Source: JACQGZ01 sp050695215 (GTDB lineage Bacteria; Sysuimicrobiota; Sysuimicrobiia; Sysuimicrobiales; Humicultoraceae). From it: DNA of 64,000 nucleotides. The stretch spans positions 1-64,000 of the forward strand of contig JBOGSD010000004.1 of NCBI GenBank assembly GCA_050695215.1. Direction: 5' to 3'. The translations under genes and the position numbers were made by a program. Each line of letters begins with the position of its first letter. Positions within the stretch are counted from its first letter, which is position 1. The notes beneath the pieces were generated by a model. That model saw only the letters and a program-made list of their open reading frames with translations, did not search any database and had not been told where the DNA came from. Positions 58,897 through 64,000 of this stretch are shown in pieces.

Positions 58897-58923
58897 GCCG
58901 GAGGTCCCGCGCCCTCCTCCGGC
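58897..58923. other. Hairpin between rhomboid gene and aapJ
   Basis: GCCGGAGG (58897-58904) and CCTCCGGC (58916-58923) form an 8-bp stem with an 11-base loop. It could end the rhomboid transcript or act in the leader of aapJ. The rest of the 170-base gap shows no clear promoter. Confidence 0.3.
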
Positions 58924-58977
58924 CGTGCGGTCCGAACTGCCGTTGCGCCCGCTCGGGTGCTCACGACCCGCGCGTCC

Positions 58978-59724
58978 TTAACCGTAGGCGCCGGCACCCC
59001 GCGCGCCGGCGGCGCGGCCGCGGAAGACCAGCCCTAAGAGGAACCCCGCGGCGAAACCCCCGATGTGGGCCCACCACGCCACACCCCCGCCCGCCCCGCC
59101 GCCCATCTCTAAGGATGCCTGGATGAACTGGATGACGATCCAGAAACCCAGTACGTAGAGAGCGGGCAGCGCGACGACGCGGATGAAGACGAAGTAGATC
59201 AGAAGCGTATCGACGCGCGCCCGCGGGAAGAAGGCTAGGTACGCCCCCATGACGCCGGCGATGGCTCCGCTGGCGCCGATCAGCGGCACCTGGGAGGCCG
59301 GAGCGAGGAAGATCTGCCCGAGGTGGCCGGCCAGCCCCACCACCAGATAGAAGATGAGGAAGCCGATCTTGCCGAAGACGTCTTCCACGTTGTTGCCGAA
59401 GATCCACAAGTAAAGCATGTTCCCGCCCAGGTGCAGCCAGGAACCGTGCATGAACATGGAGGAAAAGAGGGTCGCGTAGATCGGTTCCGGCCCGGCCGGG
59501 GGGATGTCCTCGCCGCGGGTGATCTCGTAGGGAATCATCCCGTAGGATTCCACGAAGGACTCGAGGCGCGATTGACCGAGGCTGTTCTCGTACAGAAAGA
59601 CCAGGATGTTGATCAGGATCAGGACGAAGACCACGAGGGGCATCGTGCGGCCCGGAAGATGGTCGCGGAGGGGAATCACAGGCGGAAGATTCGGGCGGCG
59701 GCGGCCCTCCTCCTCCGGCTCCAC
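58978..59724 (-). CDS. Rhomboid-family intramembrane serine protease
   Basis: 248 residues, GTG start. Six or so helices: LVVFVLILINILVFLYENS first, then MFMHGSWLHLGGNMLYLWIF, with catalytic Ser in IGASGAIAGVMGAYLAFFPR (S152) and catalytic His in AWWAHIGGFAAGF (H220). The Asn of GGNM (N102) helps the oxyanion hole. It cleaves membrane protein segments; targets unknown. The Gly/Ala-rich tail is outside the fold. Confidence 0.93.
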   Translation of the reverse strand: MEPEEEGRRRPNLPPVIPLRDHLPGRTMPLVVFVLILINILVFLYENSLGQSRLESFVESYGMIPYEITRGEDIPPAGPEPIYATLFSSMFMHGSWLHLGGNMLYLWIFGNNVEDVFGKIGFLIFYLVVGLAGHLGQIFLAPASQVPLIGASGAIAGVMGAYLAFFPRARVDTLLIYFVFIRVVALPALYVLGFWIVIQFIQASLEMGGGAGGGVAWWAHIGGFAAGFLLGLVFRGRAAGARGAGAYG

Positions 59725-59734
59725 CGCGAGGGAT

Positions 59735-59766
59735 GCGGCGCCCGGGAGTGGGGCCCCGGGCGCCGC
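59735..59766 (-). terminator. Strong GC hairpin between the GlsB-like and rhomboid genes
   Basis: GCGGCGCCCGGG (59735-59746) and CCCGGGCGCCGC (59755-59766) make a perfect 12-bp stem with an 8-base loop, 28 bases after the stop of the GlsB-like gene and 10 bases before the rhomboid start. No T-run, so it may attenuate rather than stop. Confidence 0.55.
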
Positions 59767-59794
59767 TGCCGATTACCGTGCGATGGGATACTTC

Positions 59795-60055
59795 CTAGAC
59801 GGCTCGCCGGCGGGACAGGGTTTTCCAGACCCAAAGGAAGAGCACCGCCCCGAGCGTGGGGATGAGGATGGAATAGAGGTTGATGCCGGATGCCCCGGCA
59901 TAGCCGAGCGCATTGGCGATGACTCCTCCCACGACTGCCCCGACGACGCCGATGAGCAGGGTCATCAATGTCCCGCCCGGCTCCGAACCGGAAGAGATCA
60001 TCTTGGCCAGCCACCCCGCGATCAGTCCGACAACAATCCAGGCCAGAATAGACAC
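59795..60055 (-). CDS. GlsB/YeaQ/YmgE-family membrane protein
   Basis: 86 residues, GTG start with GGGGGTGA upstream. LAWIVVGLIAGWLAKMISSG, then GGTLMTLLIGVVGAVVGGVI and the final TLGAVLFLWVWKTL helix are the three-helix transglycosylase-associated (YeaQ/YmgE/GlsB) family. It is a stress-induced inner membrane protein in other bacteria. A strong hairpin follows it. Confidence 0.9.
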   Translation of the reverse strand: MSILAWIVVGLIAGWLAKMISSGSEPGGTLMTLLIGVVGAVVGGVIANALGYAGASGINLYSILIPTLGAVLFLWVWKTLSRRRAV

Positions 60056-60114
60056 AGTATCACCCCCTTAAGCACCCACGATATCAGGCCTATGGTGAGG
60101 CCTCAATGGGAAGA

Positions 60115-60140
60115 CGCCGGGGCCGCTCGTGGCCCCGGCG
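60115..60140 (-). terminator. GC hairpin after the collagen-like gene
   Basis: CGCCGGGGCC (60115-60124) and GGCCCCGGCG (60131-60140) form a perfect 10-bp stem with a 6-base loop, 12 bases past the stop of the collagen-like gene on the minus strand. The sequence TCTTCCC follows. Confidence 0.65.
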
Positions 60141-60152
60141 CCGCCAGTCTGG

Positions 60153-60470
60153 TTAGTCCTTGACGACGGTACGACTCTCACCGCCGCGCGACACCGCGAC
60201 GATCGCCAGGATGACGATCAGCAGCAGCACGGCTCCGACCACGAGCGCCGTGGTCTGGTCCATCCCGAAGATCGTCGGGCCGGGCGCGCCGGTCGGGCCC
60301 GGAGGGCCCGCCGGTCCGGGGGCTCCTGGAGCACCCGGCACGCCGGGGGCTCCCGGAGGTCCGGGGGGGGCCGGCGGAGCCGGGGGCGGCTCCTGCGCCA
60401 GCGCCACACCCGTAGCGGCGATCAGCAGCGTGAAAAGACCTAGCATGACTATGGCTGAGTACTTTCGCAT
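60153..60470 (-). CDS. Short collagen-like membrane-anchored protein
   Basis: 105 residues. Signal peptide (about 1-25, VMLGLFTLLIAATGVALAQ), then about ten Gly-X-Y triplets (GPP GAP GVP GAP GAP, then GPA GPP GPT GAP GPT) in residues 35-65, then a membrane helix (TTALVVGAVLLLIVILAIVA) and a short tail. Collagen-like stretches form triple helices, but ten triplets without hydroxyproline would be of low stability; it may be a short spacer stalk. GGAGG stands 7 bases before the ATG. A strong hairpin follows the stop. Confidence 0.75.
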   Translation of the reverse strand: MRKYSAIVMLGLFTLLIAATGVALAQEPPPAPPAPPGPPGAPGVPGAPGAPGPAGPPGPTGAPGPTIFGMDQTTALVVGAVLLLIVILAIVAVSRGGESRTVVKD

Positions 60471-60565
60471 CAGATGTCCTCCTCTCCGAAAAGGCTACCA
60501 TCGTTATCCCCCCAGCAACGGCCCTCCAAACGGGCCCGTCAGTGAAAGCCGCAGAGGAGGAAGAA

Positions 60566-61774
60566 TTGCCGGCGGGGGCGTGGAAGAGGGTGGAGATGGC
60601 GCATTACCGCTACCTCATCGTCGGGGGAGGCATGACCGGCAACGCCGCCCTGCGCGGCATCCGGGAGGTGGACCCCGCGGGGTCGATCGGCCTGATCGGC
60701 TACGAACCCCATCCCCCCTACAAACGCCCGCCCCTGTCCAAGGGACTCTGGAAAGGCAAGGCGGTCGAGACGATCTGGCTCCGCGCAGAGGAGACCGACG
60801 CCGACCTGCGCCTGGGGACCACCGCGGTAAGCCTCGACGCCGGAGCCCGACGCGTCCGAGTCGACCGCGGCGAAGAGCACACCTTCGAGCGGCTGCTCAT
60901 CGCCACCGGCGGGACGCCCCGCCGCCTCTCCTTCGGCGGGGATCAGGCGATCTATTACCGGACCTTCGACGACTATCAGCGGCTGCGCGCACTGACCGAG
61001 CGGGGGGACCGTTTTGCCGTGATCGGTGGAGGCTTCATCGGCTCCGAGATCGCCGCTGCTCTCAGGATGAACGGCAAGCGCGCCACCCTGCTGCTGCGCG
61101 CGCCGGGGATCGGTCCGCAGATCTTCCCACAGGGCCTCTCCGGGTATCTCAGCGCCTACTACCGCGATCAGGGTGTGGAGGTCCTGGAAGCGGAATCGGC
61201 GGCTGCCCTGGAGCCGGAGGGGGAGGCGCTGCTTCTCACCACCGCGGCCGGCAGGCGACTGCGCGTAGACGGCGTCGTCGCCGGCATCGGCATCGAGCCC
61301 AACGTGAGCCTCGCCCGGGGAGCCGGGCTGACGATCGAAAACGGCATCGTCGTCGATGAATGGCTGCGCACCAGCCATCCCCACATCTTCGCCGCGGGGG
61401 ACGTGGCCAGCTTTTCCAGCCCTGCTCTGGGAAAGATCCTCCGCGTCGAGCACGAGGACAACGCGAACGTGATGGGCAAGATCGCCGGGCGCAACATGGC
61501 CGGAGCGAACGAGCCCTATCGTCATCTGCCATTCTTCTATTCAGATCTGTTCGAACTGGGATATGAGGCCGTCGGGGAGACCGACCCCCGGCTCGACGTC
61601 GTGGAGGACTGGCAGGAGCCCTACGGCAAGGGTGTCGTCTACTACCTGCGGGACCACCGGGTCAAGGGGGTGCTCCTCTGGAACGTCTGGGACCAGGTGG
61701 AGCACGCCCGGCAGCTGATCGGCGAGCCGGGACCGTTCCGTCCCGACGACCTCCGGGGGCGCCTGCCGGCCTGA
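60566..61774 (+). CDS. FAD-dependent pyridine nucleotide oxidoreductase (ferredoxin reductase/AIF-like)
   Basis: About 402 residues from TTG 60566, which has GGAGG 5 bases upstream; ATG 60596 (a stretch MAHYRYLIVGGG) is an alternative. FAD motif YLIVGGGMTGNAALRGI, then GYEPHPPYKRPPLSKGLW as in rubredoxin/ferredoxin reductases, NAD motif FAVIGGGFIGSEIAAALR, and IFAAGDVASFSS. There is no redox-active CxxC. The partner iron-sulfur protein is not found here. Stops 13 bases from the convergent ComA-like gene. Confidence 0.88.
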   Translation: MPAGAWKRVEMAHYRYLIVGGGMTGNAALRGIREVDPAGSIGLIGYEPHPPYKRPPLSKGLWKGKAVETIWLRAEETDADLRLGTTAVSLDAGARRVRVDRGEEHTFERLLIATGGTPRRLSFGGDQAIYYRTFDDYQRLRALTERGDRFAVIGGGFIGSEIAAALRMNGKRATLLLRAPGIGPQIFPQGLSGYLSAYYRDQGVEVLEAESAAALEPEGEALLLTTAAGRRLRVDGVVAGIGIEPNVSLARGAGLTIENGIVVDEWLRTSHPHIFAAGDVASFSSPALGKILRVEHEDNANVMGKIAGRNMAGANEPYRHLPFFYSDLFELGYEAVGETDPRLDVVEDWQEPYGKGVVYYLRDHRVKGVLLWNVWDQVEHARQLIGEPGPFRPDDLRGRLPA

Positions 61775-61787
61775 CGGATGCCGCCGC

Positions 61788-62696
61788 CTATCCTTTATAT
61801 GTAAGGACGCGGCCCCAGAGGCTTTTCGTCCCCCAGATTCCCGAGCGCAAACACTCCAGCTGGACGATCTGGCTGTGGTCGACGAAGAGGTTGACCTCCA
61901 CCCCGTAGTTCTTGATGTACCAGCTAAAGACGTCCGGATCGGCGGCCTCGAACATCACCCGCTCCAACCCCAGCCCGTCCACGAACTTGGTGACGATGTC
62001 GGTCCGCCAGCTTTGCACGTTCTCGGTGATGCCTTCCGACTCGACCATGATCATGTACGCGCCCGCCTCGAGGAGGCGCCGCGCCTGGGCGACGGCGTAG
62101 TCGGGGTCGCGGACCCCCTCGGCCGCCAGTTCCACTGCCGCGCTGGCCCCGCCGGCGCCGTACTGGATCCCCACCTCCGGCTTGGGTCGGAGGCCGGCTT
62201 TCTGCACCTGCTCCACGAGCCGCAGCCAGTCGTCCGTGGGGATCGTGATGAAGCCCGTGGACAGCTCCACGATGTCGAAGCCCAGGGCCTTGCATTCCTC
62301 GATGTACCGGCGCACCGCGTCGCGACCCTGGGTGAGCACGTACTCGATGAATCCTCCCGTGGAGACCAGGACGTCGTGGGCGTGCGCGAGGTCGATCAGG
62401 TCTCGCACCGCCTGGCGCGGCATCAGCGCAAACGAGCCGCCGGCGAACTTGAGTCCATCGACGTAGGCGCCCATCGTCTCTAAGACGTCCTGGAGATAGC
62501 GGGTGCCCATGGGCGTGTAGTAGGGACCCCGGACTTCGGTGATGCCGCGGGTACGCGGCTTGCTCCCCCGGTCGTTCATCCGGATGAAAGAGAGAGACCG
62601 TTCGATCTCCACCGCACGCGGCGGCACGCGCCCATCGCCGCCGGTCCGCGCCGGCCTAGTCCCCCGCGAACTGACCTTCCCTGCCCGTCTGGCCAT
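61788..62696 (-). CDS. ComA/phosphosulfolactate synthase-like protein
   Basis: About 302 residues. PRTRGITEVRGPYYTPMGTR, then YLQDVLETMGAYVDGLKFAG, VLVSTGGFIEYVLTQGRDAV, IEECKALGFDIVELSTGFIT and KPEVGIQYGAGGASAA are the TIM-barrel pattern of PF02679. ComA of methanogens joins sulfite to PEP on the way to coenzyme M; plant and bacterial relatives (HSA32 type) have other or unknown roles. ATG 62696 is chosen because GGAGG stands 7 bases upstream; an ATG at 62720 in frame lacks it. The N terminus has a basic 45-residue extension. Follows the PrpD-like gene by 66 bases on the same strand. Confidence 0.85.
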   Translation of the reverse strand: MARRAGKVSSRGTRPARTGGDGRVPPRAVEIERSLSFIRMNDRGSKPRTRGITEVRGPYYTPMGTRYLQDVLETMGAYVDGLKFAGGSFALMPRQAVRDLIDLAHAHDVLVSTGGFIEYVLTQGRDAVRRYIEECKALGFDIVELSTGFITIPTDDWLRLVEQVQKAGLRPKPEVGIQYGAGGASAAVELAAEGVRDPDYAVAQARRLLEAGAYMIMVESEGITENVQSWRTDIVTKFVDGLGLERVMFEAADPDVFSWYIKNYGVEVNLFVDHSQIVQLECLRSGIWGTKSLWGRVLTYKG

Positions 62697-62762
62697 CGGG
62701 GATCCTCCTTTGATCTGCATTCAGTCGAAGTGGCCTCTCGACCGGTCCGGACTGCACCCCCA

Positions 62763-64000
62763 TCACCCCCGCCCCACCTGTGCCAACAGCGTCGTGAGGT
62801 CCCGGACGCTGATCCGCTCCAACTCCGCCACCGCCGCGACGATCTGGCGCTGCAGCGGTCCACCGCTGCGCGCGGCGCCAAGGCGCTCGAACTTGGCCGC
62901 CACGGTCTCCCAGCGCATCGGCTGGGTCGGGAATCCTTCGAAGTCTTCCTGCTCCTTGACCAGCACCCGCCCATCCCGGGTCTTCAGGCTGATGCGGCAG
63001 GCCATGTGCTGGGGGAATCGCCGTGTGAATTCCGCCGCCGGCCGGACCGTGACCCGCCGGAGCAGGCTCTGGACGTCCTCGCGGAGGATCCGTTCAGGCG
63101 CGTACTGCTGCGGCATGACCTCGCCGTCCAGCAGCGCCACCGCGGCCATGTAGTGCAGGCTGTGGTCGGCCTCCTCCTTGGTGCGGACGATGGTCTTGTC
63201 TCCCTCCTCCCCGCCGCCGATGATGTGAAACGCGACGTCGAAGGTGTCGATCTCGATGGACTGCACGTCCTCTCCCCGCAGGTCATGATCGGCTCGCAGC
63301 GCCAGGATCCCTTCCAACGTCGGCTGGGAGTGGTATTCGGCGTTGTACTTCTTCACGCCCGTCAGGGCGACGCGCTCCAAATCCTCCGCGGACCAGTCGA
63401 TCTCAAATCGCCCAGCGATGGCGTCCATGAAGCCTTTGTTGCCCTCGAACACGAGCGGCGGCCCGGTGATGCCCCGCGCGGCCAGATAGGCGGCGTGGGT
63501 CCCTCCGAAGGCGGTGTGCGGGTAGGCCAGTCCTTTCCAATGCGACAGCGGGCCCGTACGCGTGACGCGCAGAGCATTGAGAGCCGTGCCGCTGATGGCG
63601 AGGGCGTTGGCGGTGCGGACGGCATCGAGGCCGAGGGCCCGCGACACCCCCGCGGCCACCGCGTAGGATCCCTGCGTGGTGTGGTCGAACCCCTTCGCCC
63701 GCACCGGCGCCACATCGCTGAGGCGGCACTGCACCTGATAGGCGACGGCCAGGGCGGCCAGCAGGTCGCGGCCGGAAGCGCCGGCATCTTCGGCGGCGGC
63801 GAGCACCGGCCCCAGGTTATCGCTGGGGTGGCAGCTCTCGCCGGGGGCGACGTACGAGTCGTTGAAGTCGAGGTAGCGCACCAGCGCGGCGTTGTAGAAG
63901 GCGGCCCGGTCCGGCGGCGCAGCCCCGCCCCCGATCAGTGTGCAGCGCGGCGCGCCGCCAAACTCGTCGAGGTGAGCCCGCACCAGACGGATGGGTGCGC
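62763..64000 (-). CDS. MmgE/PrpD-family protein, 5' end beyond the window
   Basis: At least 412 residues; the frame stays open to the edge at 64000 (reading APIRLVRAHLDEFGG there), while the family starts about 40-60 residues earlier, so the true start lies outside. CTLIGGGAAPPDRAAFYNAA, DFNDSYVAPGESCHPSDNLG and HTAFGGTHAAYLAARGITG are MmgE/PrpD motifs. The family includes 2-methylcitrate dehydratase, cis-aconitate decarboxylase and related lyases; the exact reaction is unknown. It may be cotranscribed with the ComA-like gene. Confidence 0.88.
   Translation of the reverse strand, partial: APIRLVRAHLDEFGGAPRCTLIGGGAAPPDRAAFYNAALVRYLDFNDSYVAPGESCHPSDNLGPVLAAAEDAGASGRDLLAALAVAYQVQCRLSDVAPVRAKGFDHTTQGSYAVAAGVSRALGLDAVRTANALAISGTALNALRVTRTGPLSHWKGLAYPHTAFGGTHAAYLAARGITGPPLVFEGNKGFMDAIAGRFEIDWSAEDLERVALTGVKKYNAEYHSQPTLEGILALRADHDLRGEDVQSIEIDTFDVAFHIIGGGEEGDKTIVRTKEEADHSLHYMAAVALLDGEVMPQQYAPERILREDVQSLLRRVTVRPAAEFTRRFPQHMACRISLKTRDGRVLVKEQEDFEGFPTQPMRWETVAAKFERLGAARSGGPLQRQIVAAVAELERISVRDLTTLLAQVGRG

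Noticed and set aside
60160..61359. Plus-strand open frame of 399 codons with collagen-like start
   Set aside because: Its Gly-Pro start is the reverse complement of the real collagen-like gene on the minus strand, and the rest is out of frame with the oxidoreductase.

Overview
The window is bacterial chromosome: GC-rich, densely coded, with GTG and TTG starts common, strong GGAGG-type ribosome binding sites and many 1 to 4 base stop/start overlaps. I see no rRNA, tRNA, CRISPR array, insertion sequence, phage or plasmid gene, and no stretch over 300 bases lacks a gene. The organism cannot be named from this alone. A MenA-type prenyltransferase, many ABC importers and a ComA-like protein would suit an uncultured soil or hot-spring lineage near Chloroflexota, Armatimonadota or similar GC-rich phyla; that is an inference.

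Layout. 1-4.6 kb: a cut-off glycerate kinase, a metallo-beta-lactamase-fold hydrolase, SppA, a small zincin, and an ArsR regulator with its operator. 4.7-7.1 kb: adenine deaminase divergent from a purine-type phosphoribosyltransferase. 7.1-7.7 kb: a RelE/Phd toxin-antitoxin pair. 7.9-18 kb: a BMP-type nucleoside/nucleobase ABC importer divergent from a molybdenum hydroxylase operon (FAD, 2Fe-2S and Mo subunits) that has an 8-oxoguanine-deaminase-like gene between its subunits. 18-18.7 kb: MazEF-like pair. 18.7-24.4 kb: a methyltransferase fused in translation to a 1126-residue signalling ATPase, a SnoaL-like protein and a cupredoxin. 24.4-30 kb: carbamate kinase, then an operon of two PEP-utilizing His-domain paralogues plus an MFS exporter. 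30.2-34 kb: an ABC exporter with its two-component system. 34-38 kb: an alkyltransferase-like protein, a HerA-like ATPase and MscL. 37.4-42.8 kb: a VOC protein and a TetR regulator around a 26-bp palindrome, a flavin-binding protein, an SsuABC-type importer and MenA. 43-48.8 kb: Crp-type regulator, M24 peptidase, Nth, MutY, Ndk and a SirB1-like protein. 48.8-52.1 kb: an SbcC-like ATPase with a membrane hairpin, coupled to a metallophosphoesterase with a damaged active site. 52-64 kb: DoxX and TPR proteins, an amidohydrolase, an Aap-type amino-acid importer split by a VapBC-like module, rhomboid protease, small membrane proteins, a flavin oxidoreductase, a ComA homologue and a cut-off MmgE/PrpD protein.

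How they may work together. Adenine deaminase, the phosphoribosyltransferase, the BMP importer, the molybdenum hydroxylase, the deaminase, carbamate kinase and glycerate kinase could form a route for importing, salvaging and degrading purines, with carbamoyl phosphate and glyoxylate-derived glycerate as late intermediates. The urate and allantoin steps are not in the window. The two least explained loci are the twin PEP-utilizing/MFS operon (25.4-30 kb) and the SbcCD-like pair (48.8-52.1 kb).
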